Notes under the pieces: generated by a model | The model's database searches: none | Seen by the model: only the letters and a program-made list of their open reading frames with translations | Told to the model about the DNA's origin: nothing | Shown: in pieces, positions 1 to 5,548 of the stretch | How the letters are laid out: every line of letters starts with the position of its first letter | Position numbering within the stretch: the first letter of the stretch is position 1 | Assembly: GCA_028714995.1 (NCBI GenBank) | Contig: JAQTLI010000167.1 | Coordinates: 1-6,456 of the forward strand | Direction of reading: 5' to 3' | Source: Methylobacter sp. | GTDB lineage: Bacteria > Pseudomonadota > Gammaproteobacteria > Methylococcales > Methylomonadaceae | DNA: 6,456 nt | Position numbers and translations under genes: made by a program

Positions 1-266
1 TGGAACGCATTGCTCTTGAAGACGAATACTTTATTGAAAAACAACTCTATCCAAATGTCGATTTTTATTCCGGCATAGTGCTACACGCTTTAGGCATACC
101 CAGCAACATGTTTACCGCAATTTTCGCCATGGGTAGGACCGTCGGTTGGGTTTCGCATTGGGATGAAATGATATCTGATCCAGAACAAAGAATCGGACGT
201 CCCCGGCAGCTTTATACTGGTGCGATAAGACGCGACATACCACTGCAACACACCAAATCTATCTAG
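1..266 (+). CDS. gltA: Citrate synthase, type II, C-terminal part (5' end outside window)
   Basis: Citrate synthase condenses oxaloacetate with acetyl-CoA to citrate, the entry step of the TCA cycle, in the cytoplasm. Only about the last 87 residues are visible, reading in the frame that begins at base 3 and ending at TAG 264-266. The match is direct: YFIEKQLYPNVDFYSG contains the catalytic aspartate (Asp362 in E. coli numbering), followed by GIPSNMFTAIFAMGRTVGW with the substrate-binding arginine (Arg387 equivalent) and RIGRPRQLYTG with the second one (Arg407 equivalent). The protein ends about ten residues after RPRQLYTG, the usual length for the family, so the stop looks genuine and not a truncation. 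These motifs are typical of the NADH-sensitive hexameric type II enzyme of Gram-negative bacteria, though the allosteric N-terminal domain is off-window. It is convergent with the ribosomal operon on the other strand. Confidence 0.96.
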   Translation, partial: ERIALEDEYFIEKQLYPNVDFYSGIVLHALGIPSNMFTAIFAMGRTVGWVSHWDEMISDPEQRIGRPRQLYTGAIRRDIPLQHTKSI

Positions 267-498
267 AGACAAAACTAAGGCCTCAGAACATGAAATCAAC
301 AAGGATGCGGAATTCGATCCACATGATTTTACGCGCTATCAACGGTGAGTAAAAACTATACTGTTTGGCTTAGCAAATAAATTTGAAAGCTCATCGACAA
401 TAATATCTTAGCTTTTTAGTTTTCTAGCAAACTTAATTTTAGTAACGGATTTTCGTCATACCGCGCATGAATTCTGATATAAATAATATTTTAGACAT
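267..498. other. Intergenic region between convergent gltA and rplQ
   Basis: This AT-rich gap has no recognisable gene. Two short frames are present on the plus strand. One is open from 229 to 348 without an ATG, GTG or TTG start and ends in DPHDFTRYQR. The other is an ATG-initiated 20-codon frame at 290-352 with a poor AAGG motif 9 nt upstream. Neither can be assigned. From about 350 to 498 the sequence is A/T-rich, with no strong promoter, repeat or RNA gene that I can see. A weak 6-bp dyad (AAAGCT 386-391 with AGCTTT 410-415, then a short T run) is the only plus-strand terminator candidate close to gltA. Confidence 0.6.
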
Positions 499-524
499 AA
501 AAAAAGCCGGATTAACCGGCTTTT
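499..524 (-). terminator. Intrinsic terminator of the alpha operon, probably bidirectional
   Basis: On the minus strand the sequence reads AAAAGCCGG, loop TTAAT, CCGGCTTTT, with the T run extending to seven bases (complement of A 499-505). The 9-bp stem has a GCCGG/CCGGC core and starts 13 nt after the rplQ stop, as expected for the end of the operon. Read on the plus strand the same hairpin is followed by TTTTCTT, so it could also end gltA transcripts arriving from the other side. That second role is inference. Confidence 0.9.
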
Positions 525-537
525 CTTAAAATAAGAA

Positions 538-918
538 TTAATCTTCTATAGTGACAACTTCAGGCCTATCAACCAATTCAACATAAGCCATTGGAGCATC
601 ATCTCCAGGTCTAAATCCGCATTTCATAATACGTAAATATCCACCAGCCCTGTTTTGATAACGAGGACCTAGTTCATTGAAAAGTTTGGTTACAACCTCA
701 CGATCGCGTAAACGAGAGAAAGCAAGACGTCTTTTGGCAACGCTATCTTCTTTAGATAAAGTAATTAAAGGCTCGGCATAGCTTCTTAATTCTTTAGCTT
801 TTGGTAAAGTTGTTTTTATTAGCTCATGCTTAAATAATGAACTGACCATATTACTAAACAGTGCCTTACGGTGGCTACTATTTATATTGAATTTTCTTCC
901 GGATTTGCGATGTCTCAT
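538..918 (-). CDS. rplQ: 50S ribosomal protein L17
   Basis: L17 is a large-subunit ribosomal protein located near the peptide exit region. The product is 126 aa, against 127 in E. coli, and begins MRHRKSGRKFNINSSHRKALF, the family's conserved N-terminus. It continues with HELIKTTLPKAKELR, LITLSKEDSVAKRR, LFNELGPRYQNRAGGYLRI and APMAYVEL, all typical. The frame stays open 22 codons further upstream to 984, but that extension overlaps the end of rpoA and does not resemble L17, so the start was placed at the ATG of MRHRK. A modest TAGGT motif lies 9 nt before it. The gene follows rpoA by 17 nt and is the last of the operon, immediately before the hairpin terminator. Confidence 0.97.
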   Translation of the reverse strand: MRHRKSGRKFNINSSHRKALFSNMVSSLFKHELIKTTLPKAKELRSYAEPLITLSKEDSVAKRRLAFSRLRDREVVTKLFNELGPRYQNRAGGYLRIMKCGFRPGDDAPMAYVELVDRPEVVTIED

Positions 919-935
919 TGTAAGAAGACCTAATG

Positions 936-1949
936 TTAGTGTGTTATTGCGTGAGTTTGATCTGCAAGATTTTCGGGAGGCCAATTTTCCAACCGCATAC
1001 CAAGAGACAAACCTTTTAAAGCAAGAATATCTTTTATTTCTGTTAAGGATTTTTTACCAAGATTTGGAGTTTTCAATAACTCAACTTCAGTACGTTGTAT
1101 TAAGTCTCCAATATAAAAAATATTCTCGGCTTTTAAACAATTAGCAGAACGTACTGTTAACTCAAGATCATCAACAGGGCGAAGTAAAACGGGATCGAAA
1201 ATTTCTTCAACTTCTGCTACTTCTTCTGTAAGCTGCTCATTTACTTTTTCAAAATCAACAAAAACAGAAAGTTGATCATGAAGTATTGTCGCAGCTAACT
1301 TGATAGTTTCCTCTGGGTCAACTGTTCCATTTGTTTCCAATTCAATTATTAATTTATCAAGATTAGTTCGCTGTTCAACACGAGTACTTTCAACCTGATA
1401 AGCCACCTTAACGATTGGACTAAATGAGGCATCAAGCTGAAGCGCACCAACAACCAAATTATTCTCAGAACTTGATTTACGAGCACTTACAGGCTCATAT
1501 CCTCTTCCTCTGCGAACCCTGATTTTCATATTTAAGACGCCAGCCTGTGTTAAATTGGCGATCACTAAGTCAGGATTAATAATTTCCACATCATGAGGAA
1601 TTATAATATCACCAGCTGTAATGCAACCCGCTCCATTTTTTGATAGAGTAAGCTCAACTTCATCTTTAGAATGAAGAATAACTGCTAATTTTTTAAGATT
1701 AAGCAAAATATCGATCACGTCTTCTTGGACACCCTCAATTGTGGTGTACTCATGAAGGACGCCTTCAATTTCAACATCTGTAACTGCACAGCCAGGAATT
1801 GTAGACAAAAGCACACGTCTCAAGGCATTGCCAAGAGAGTGACCAAAACCTCTCTCAAGGGGTTCAATAACAATCTTAGAATGATTAGGTGTTTTGCTAA
1901 CAACCTCAACTAATCGAGGCTTCAGTAAGCCAGAAATAGAATTCTGCAT
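936..1949 (-). CDS. rpoA: DNA-directed RNA polymerase subunit alpha
   Basis: The alpha subunit dimerises to nucleate RNA polymerase assembly and contacts UP elements and activators. The product is 337 aa. The N-terminal assembly domain (about residues 1-235) carries LERGFGHSLGNALRRVLLS (31-49), the dimerisation and beta-contact region, and VEQRTNLDKLIIELETNG. An acidic linker (about 237-252, EQLTEEVAEVEEIF) leads to the C-terminal domain with LRPVDDLELTVRSANCLKAE, including Arg267, the counterpart of DNA-contacting Arg265 in E. coli, and then TPNLGKKSLTEIKDIL. The core ends in LGMRLENWPP as in E. coli, but the tail after it (ENLADQTHAITH) is about 8 residues longer than the 329-aa E. coli protein. 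The start is an ATG with GAGGG 6 nt upstream. It lies 21 nt after rpsD. Confidence 0.98.
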   Translation of the reverse strand: MQNSISGLLKPRLVEVVSKTPNHSKIVIEPLERGFGHSLGNALRRVLLSTIPGCAVTDVEIEGVLHEYTTIEGVQEDVIDILLNLKKLAVILHSKDEVELTLSKNGAGCITAGDIIIPHDVEIINPDLVIANLTQAGVLNMKIRVRRGRGYEPVSARKSSSENNLVVGALQLDASFSPIVKVAYQVESTRVEQRTNLDKLIIELETNGTVDPEETIKLAATILHDQLSVFVDFEKVNEQLTEEVAEVEEIFDPVLLRPVDDLELTVRSANCLKAENIFYIGDLIQRTEVELLKTPNLGKKSLTEIKDILALKGLSLGMRLENWPPENLADQTHAITH

Positions 1950-1970
1950 TTATATCCCTCAGAACTGCAA

Positions 1971-2591
1971 TTATTTAGAGTAAAGTTCCACAACCAACTG
2001 TTCATTTATATCGCTTCCTAAATCTGCGCGATCTGGAAGAGTACTAAATGTCCCAGTCATTGTTTTAGAATTAACTTCAACCCAAGAAGGAAATCCATAC
2101 TGCTCAGACACTGTTAAAGCATCGATAATTCTTTGTTGTTTTTTAGCTTTTTCTCTAACCATCAGAACATCACCAGGAGAAACCTGGTATGAAGGCACAT
2201 TGATCAAAGAATCGTTAACTTGGATGGATTTATGGCTCACCAACTGACGAGCTTCTGCACGAGTAGAAGCAAAACCCATACGATAAACAACATTATCCAG
2301 CCTAGACTCTAAAAGATTCAACAGATTTTGACCTGTTGCTCCTTTTTTCATATCTGCAGATTTATAGTAATTTCTAAATTGCTTTTCCAAAATTCCATAC
2401 ATTCTGCGCAACCGCTGCTTCGCTCTTAACTGAAGAGCATAGTCAGAACTTCTTGTGCGCTTAGCACCATGTTGACCTGGACGTTGATCCAGTTTACATT
2501 TATTTTCCAGGGACTTTCCTCTGCTCTTTAAAAACAGATCAGTACCTTCTCTTCGACTTAATTTACAAGTAGGTCCAAGATATCTTGCCAT
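1971..2591 (-). CDS. rpsD: 30S ribosomal protein S4
   Basis: S4 is a primary 16S rRNA-binding protein that starts assembly of the small-subunit body. In E. coli it also represses translation of the alpha operon. The length of 206 aa equals E. coli S4. The N-terminus MARYLGPTCKLSRREGTDLF and the segment DQRPGQHGAKRTRSSDYALQL are diagnostic. The S4 RNA-binding domain occupies roughly residues 94-160 (LESRLDNVVYRMGFASTRAEA, then RQLVSHKSIQVN, then SPGDVL). The protein ends INEQLVVELYSK as in relatives. The ATG start has GGAG 9 nt upstream, and the gap from rpsK is 19 nt. Whether this S4 also autoregulates here cannot be seen from the protein alone. Confidence 0.98.
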   Translation of the reverse strand: MARYLGPTCKLSRREGTDLFLKSRGKSLENKCKLDQRPGQHGAKRTRSSDYALQLRAKQRLRRMYGILEKQFRNYYKSADMKKGATGQNLLNLLESRLDNVVYRMGFASTRAEARQLVSHKSIQVNDSLINVPSYQVSPGDVLMVREKAKKQQRIIDALTVSEQYGFPSWVEVNSKTMTGTFSTLPDRADLGSDINEQLVVELYSK

Positions 2592-2610
2592 AACAAACTA
2601 CTCCAGATTT

Positions 2611-2997
2611 TTATACGCGGCGTTTTTTGGGCGGACGGCAACCATTATGTGGAATTGGCGTCACATCAACAATATTATTTATTTTGAACCCCAGATTATT
2701 CAGGGATCGCACTGCGGATTCGCGACCCGGACCTGGGCCTTTAATCATGACATCAAGATTTTTCATGCCGAATTCAAGTGCAACAGTTCCAGCCTTCTCG
2801 GCGGCTACCTGTGCTGCAAATGGCGTGCTTTTTCTAGATCCACGAAAGCCAGATCCACCAGATGTTGCCCATGAGAGCGCATTACCTTTTCTATCTGTGA
2901 TAGTTATTATTGTATTATTAAAAGATGCGTGTACATGAACAATGCCATCTGCAACTTCTTTTTTAATACGTTTTCTTGAACGGTTTTGACTAGCCAT
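2611..2997 (-). CDS. rpsK: 30S ribosomal protein S11
   Basis: S11 sits on the small-subunit platform beside the mRNA exit, near the Shine-Dalgarno/anti-Shine-Dalgarno helix. The product is 128 aa (129 in E. coli). Diagnostic stretches in order are a basic N-terminus (NRSRKRIKKEVADGIVHVHA), SFNNTIITITDRKGNALSWA, TSGGSGFRGSRKSTPFAAQ, KGPGPGRESAVRSL, and the tail DVTPIPHNGCRPPKKRRV. All family hallmarks are intact. It starts at an ATG with an AAGAGA-type Shine-Dalgarno and follows rpsM by 24 nt, in the standard rpsM-rpsK-rpsD-rpoA-rplQ order. Confidence 0.98.
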   Translation of the reverse strand: MASQNRSRKRIKKEVADGIVHVHASFNNTIITITDRKGNALSWATSGGSGFRGSRKSTPFAAQVAAEKAGTVALEFGMKNLDVMIKGPGPGRESAVRSLNNLGFKINNIVDVTPIPHNGCRPPKKRRV

Positions 2998-3021
2998 TAT
3001 TAAATCTCTTAAAGGAATATC

Positions 3022-3378
3022 TTATTTTCTGATAGCCTTGCGCGGGCCTTTACGAGTACGAGCATTAGTTCTCGTTCTCTGACCTCTTAAAGGCAAGCCT
3101 CTGCGATGCCTTATTCCGCGATAGCAACCAAGATCCATCAAACGTTTTATATTCATAGAAACTTCACGACGAAGATCACCTTCAACTGTCATCTTCGAAA
3201 CCACGGTACGAATAGATTCTAATTGCTCTTCAGTCAGTTCTTTTATTTTGACTGAAGGCGTTATACCTACTTCGACGCAAATTTCACTTGCAGTCTGACG
3301 ACCAATACCATATATAGCAGTTAAAGCAATCACTGCATGTTTATGATCTGGTATATTTATCCCGGCAATACGTGCCAT
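3022..3378 (-). CDS. rpsM: 30S ribosomal protein S13
   Basis: S13 is in the small-subunit head, where it forms intersubunit bridges with 23S rRNA and L5 and contacts P-site tRNA through its basic tail. The length of 118 aa equals E. coli. MARIAGINIPDHKHAVIALTA opens the protein; YGIGRQTASEIC follows and forms the helix-hairpin-helix-like part. MNIKRLMDLGCYRGIRHRRG and LPLRGQRTRTNARTRKGPRK complete the C-terminal half. It is the first gene after a clear promoter (3420-3448), and its ATG is preceded by a strong AGGGGAG motif 7 nt upstream, which lies in a predicted hairpin. That places it as the promoter-proximal gene of the alpha operon. Confidence 0.98.
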   Translation of the reverse strand: MARIAGINIPDHKHAVIALTAIYGIGRQTASEICVEVGITPSVKIKELTEEQLESIRTVVSKMTVEGDLRREVSMNIKRLMDLGCYRGIRHRRGLPLRGQRTRTNARTRKGPRKAIRK

Positions 3379-3379
3379 C

Positions 3380-3405
3380 TAGATACTCCCCTGAGTAATG
3401 CTCTA
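3380..3405 (-). promoter_or_regulatory. Predicted hairpin covering the rpsM Shine-Dalgarno
   Basis: On the minus strand the leader contains TAGA (3405-3402), a GCAT bulge, TACTC (3397-3393), loop AGGG, GAGTA (3388-3384) and TCTA (3383-3380). This gives a 5-bp inner stem stacked on a 4-bp outer stem. The rpsM ribosome binding site AGGGGAG (3392-3386) is split between the loop and the 3' arm, and the ATG follows 1 nt after the outer stem. Such a structure could modulate rpsM translation. The pairing is seen in the sequence; the regulatory role is inference. Confidence 0.45.
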
Positions 3406-3419
3406 AAGTTAAGCGCCGA

Positions 3420-3448
3420 ATTATAGCATTGCATAAATTATGGCGCAA
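3420..3448 (-). promoter_or_regulatory. Sigma-70-type promoter of the alpha operon (rpsM)
   Basis: On the minus strand the -35 element TTGCGC (3448-3443) and a perfect -10 element TATAAT (3425-3420) are separated by exactly 17 nt. The most likely start of transcription is a G near 3414, giving a leader of about 36 nt before rpsM. E. coli also has its alpha operon promoter between rpmJ and rpsM, which supports the call. A GCGCC/GGCGC inverted repeat (3413-3417 and 3442-3446) brackets the spacer and -10. Confidence 0.85.
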
Positions 3449-3454
3449 CGATTA

Positions 3455-3568
3455 TTATCCTTGACGCTGTTTATGCTTTCCATCTTCACAGATAACTCTA
3501 ACAACACCATTTCTTTTTACGACTTTGCATTTTCTACAAATTTTTTTAACAGAAGCACGAACTTTCAC
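3455..3568 (-). CDS. rpmJ: 50S ribosomal protein L36 (zinc-binding form)
   Basis: L36 is the smallest large-subunit protein and stabilises 23S rRNA. Translation from 3568 gives 37 residues: MKVRASVKKICRKCK, then VVKRNGVVRVICEDG, then KHKQRQG and TAA. Cys11, Cys14, Cys27 and His32 form the zinc ribbon, so this is the C+ (zinc-dependent) type. The start codon is GTG. Four codons upstream there is an in-frame TAG, and no ATG lies between, so GTG is forced. A good Shine-Dalgarno AGGAG (3579-3575) is 6 nt away. The gene follows secY by 32 nt, its normal place at the end of the spc operon. Confidence 0.96.
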   Translation of the reverse strand: MKVRASVKKICRKCKVVKRNGVVRVICEDGKHKQRQG

Positions 3569-3574
3569 AAATAA

Positions 3575-3579
3575 CTCCT
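3575..3579 (-). promoter_or_regulatory. Ribosome binding site deciding the GTG start of rpmJ
   Basis: AGGAG on the minus strand lies 6 nt before the GTG at 3568-3566. The site partly overlaps the in-frame TAG at 3580-3578, which rules out a longer reading frame. Confidence 0.8.
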
Positions 3580-3600
3580 AGGTTGCTTTTGTACAATAAA

Positions 3601-4923
3601 TTATTTTTTTAGATTGGCTTTTTTCATCAAGCCTTCGTATTGTTGGGACATAATATGCGTTTGCATCTGAGAGATGAAATCCATTATGACCACTACAATA
3701 ATCAATAAGGATGTACCACCAAAATAAAACGGAACGTTCCAATAGACTATCAAAAACTCTGGTAACAGACACACCAAGGTAATATAAAAGGCTCCGATTA
3801 GCGTCAATCGAGTCATTACCTTATCAATGTAAGAGCTTGTTTGAATACCAGGCCTAATTCCAGGCAAGAAAGCACCGGATTTTTTTAAATTTTCAGCTGT
3901 TTCTTTTGAATTAAATACTAAAGCCGTATAAAAGAAACAAAAGAATATAATTGCAGCCGCATAAAACATAACATACACAGGCTGTCCTGGCGATAACATG
4001 GTGGCAATATCTTGCAACCAAGTAAACCCCTCACTATTTCCAAACCAACCAGCAATAGTAGCGGGAAACAAAATTATACTCGATGCGAAAATAGGAGGTA
4101 TAACACCAGCCATATTAAGTTTCAAAGGCAAAAAACTACTTTGCCCAGCGTACATTTTACGACCCTGTTGTCTTTTAGGATAGTTAATGAGAATCCTTCT
4201 CTGCCCTCTCTCAACAAAAACCACAAGCGCTGTTACAGAAATTGACAACAATAATAATAGGATAATAAATGCACCATTCATTTCTCCTGTCCTTGCCAAT
4301 TCTAACGTACCGCCAATGGCTTTAGGCAATCCAGAAACGATACCAGCGAAAATGATAAGCGAAATACCATTACCTATTCCACGCTCGGTAACCTGCTCGC
4401 CCAACCACATCAAGAAAATAGTACCTGTAACCAGTGTAATTGCTGTAATGACAATGAAACTGATACCTGGGTTCAAGACAACTGAAAGGCCACCAGCAGT
4501 TTGATTTTGCAAAGCCAGAGAGATACCAATCGCCTGGAAAGTCGCCAAAACCACTGTGCCATACCTAGTATACTGTGATATTTTACGCCTTCCTGACTCA
4601 CCCTCTTTTTTTATCTGCTCCATTGCCGGTATAACAACCGTCATCAATTGCATAATAATCGATGCCGAAATATAGGGCATAATTCCAAGTGCAAAAAGAC
4701 TAAGTCTCATCAAAGCTCCACCTGAAAACATGTTAAACATATCCAGGATCGATCCGCTCTGTTGTTCAAACATAACGGCTAGCGCTTTTGGATCAACCCC
4801 AGGAACAGGAATATGGGCACCGACTCTATATACAATAAAAGCACCCAGAACAAAAAGTAGTCTAGCTTTCAGTTCCGAAAAACCACCCGCTTTATCAGTT
4901 ATCCGTGCTCTTGAAGTACTCAC
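3601..4923 (-). CDS. secY: Protein translocase subunit SecY
   Basis: SecY is the ten-helix inner-membrane channel of the SecYEG translocon, which exports or inserts proteins with SecA or the ribosome. The product is 440 aa (443 in E. coli). Membrane segments are visible at about 21-37, 75-95, 118-139, 152-174, 183-203, 217-238, 272-292, 315-336, 371-391 and 396-416. The plug region follows helix 1 (DMFNMFSGGALMRLSLFALG, 61-80). Also present are IKKEGESGRRKISQYTRYGT, LGEQVTERGIGNGIS, the cytoplasmic loop VERGQRRILINYPKRQQGR, and LKKSGAFLPGIRPG with Arg357, the residue essential in loop C5 of E. coli. The start is GTG, directly after the rplO stop and in the same frame, with AGAGGT as Shine-Dalgarno. 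The next in-frame ATG would remove about 50 residues including helix 1. Confidence 0.98.
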   Translation of the reverse strand: MSTSRARITDKAGGFSELKARLLFVLGAFIVYRVGAHIPVPGVDPKALAVMFEQQSGSILDMFNMFSGGALMRLSLFALGIMPYISASIIMQLMTVVIPAMEQIKKEGESGRRKISQYTRYGTVVLATFQAIGISLALQNQTAGGLSVVLNPGISFIVITAITLVTGTIFLMWLGEQVTERGIGNGISLIIFAGIVSGLPKAIGGTLELARTGEMNGAFIILLLLLSISVTALVVFVERGQRRILINYPKRQQGRKMYAGQSSFLPLKLNMAGVIPPIFASSIILFPATIAGWFGNSEGFTWLQDIATMLSPGQPVYVMFYAAAIIFFCFFYTALVFNSKETAENLKKSGAFLPGIRPGIQTSSYIDKVMTRLTLIGAFYITLVCLLPEFLIVYWNVPFYFGGTSLLIIVVVIMDFISQMQTHIMSQQYEGLMKKANLKK

Positions 4924-5358
4924 TTAAACCTCTACTTTTCCGCCAGCAGCTTCTATAGATACCCTGGCTCCACTAGTTACTTTTATACCTTTGATAGTAA
5001 CAGCCTTAGTTAGCTCACCGGATTTAATTATTTTTGCTTTTTTTGTAAAGGCAGGAACGATATTGGCACCAATTAAAGTCTTAAGATCTATGACATCAAC
5101 ATTCAATCCGCCCAGCTCATTTAATCTGACCTCAGCTGAATATTTACTAATTAGTGAAGTAAATCCAATCTTAGGCAAACGGCGTTGCAAGGGCATTTGT
5201 CCGCCCTCGAAACCAACTTTATGAAAGCCACCACTACGAGACTTTTGCCCCTTATGACCTCTTCCACAAGTTTTACCAAGAGTACAGCCAATTCCTCGAC
5301 CTACTCGTTTAGATTTTTTTCGAGCACCTTCACTTGAACGAATAGTATTTAGAAACAT
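4924..5358 (-). CDS. rplO: 50S ribosomal protein L15
   Basis: L15 is a late-assembly large-subunit protein with an extended N-terminal arm threading through 23S rRNA. The length of 144 aa equals E. coli. The Gly/Arg/Lys-rich arm (about residues 15-45) reads KKSKRVGRGIGCTLGKTCGR then GHKGQKSRSGG, followed by GFEGGQMPLQRRLPKIGFTS. The C-terminal globular part ends KGIKVTSGARVSIEAAGGKVEV. Two cysteines replace residues of the usual GIGSGLGKTGGRG segment, a conservative-looking oddity. The ATG overlaps the rpmD stop in TAATG, with GAGGA 6 nt upstream. The stop TAA abuts the secY GTG directly. Confidence 0.98.
   Translation of the reverse strand: MFLNTIRSSEGARKKSKRVGRGIGCTLGKTCGRGHKGQKSRSGGFHKVGFEGGQMPLQRRLPKIGFTSLISKYSAEVRLNELGGLNVDVIDLKTLIGANIVPAFTKKAKIIKSGELTKAVTIKGIKVTSGARVSIEAAGGKVEV
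4928..4933 (-). promoter_or_regulatory. secY ribosome binding site inside the end of rplO
   Basis: AGAGGT on the minus strand lies 4 nt before the secY GTG, within the last sense codons of rplO (GTA GAG GTT TAA). It supports the GTG start and suggests coupled translation of secY with rplO. Confidence 0.75.
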
Positions 5359-5543
5359 TATATTTCCTCGAATTTTAACATGTACGATACTTTATTTATC
5401 ATACCGCGGTTTTCAGGTGTATTAAGTACAACTACCGTCTGGTTTATTTTGCGCAAACCCAAACCTTTTAAACAGGCTTGATGACGAGGTAACCGCCCAT
5501 ATTTGCTTTTAGTCATCGTAACACTTATTTTATTGCCAGCCAT
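5358..5543 (-). CDS. rpmD: 50S ribosomal protein L30
   Basis: L30 is a small large-subunit protein binding 23S and 5S rRNA regions. The product is 61 aa (59 in E. coli). Diagnostic residues are ISVTMTKSKYGRLPRHQACL, GLGLRKINQTVVVLNTPENR and GMINKVSYMLKFEE. It starts at an ATG only 5 nt after the rpsE stop, so its ribosome site (GGGTAG region) overlaps the end of rpsE. Its TAA shares one base with the rplO ATG. Both junctions point to translational coupling. Confidence 0.97.
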   Translation of the reverse strand: MAGNKISVTMTKSKYGRLPRHQACLKGLGLRKINQTVVVLNTPENRGMINKVSYMLKFEEI

Positions 5544-5548
5544 TACTA

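Noticed and set aside
90..302. Minus-strand open frame opposite the gltA end
   Set aside because: It lies antisense to clearly coding gltA sequence, with no recognisable motif or ribosome site. It is a shadow frame.
386..415. Possible plus-strand terminator after gltA (AAAGCT/AGCTTT)
   Set aside because: It is a 6-bp AT-rich stem with an 18-nt loop, too weak to call as a feature.
919..984. Upstream extension of rplQ by 22 codons
   Set aside because: It overlaps the end of rpoA, is not L17-like, and the family always begins at MRHR, which is encoded at 918.
887..1144. Plus-strand open frame across the rplQ/rpoA junction
   Set aside because: It is antisense to two well-supported genes and has no family resemblance.
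2627..2938. Plus-strand open frames opposite rpsK
   Set aside because: They mirror the codons of the highly conserved S11 gene, and their composition is that of an antisense shadow.
3578..3772. Minus-strand frame overlapping the end of secY
   Set aside because: It is out of frame within the conserved SecY C-terminus, with no independent support.
4187..4504. Plus-strand 105-codon open frame opposite secY
   Set aside because: It is antisense to SecY membrane segments. Long shadow frames are expected there.
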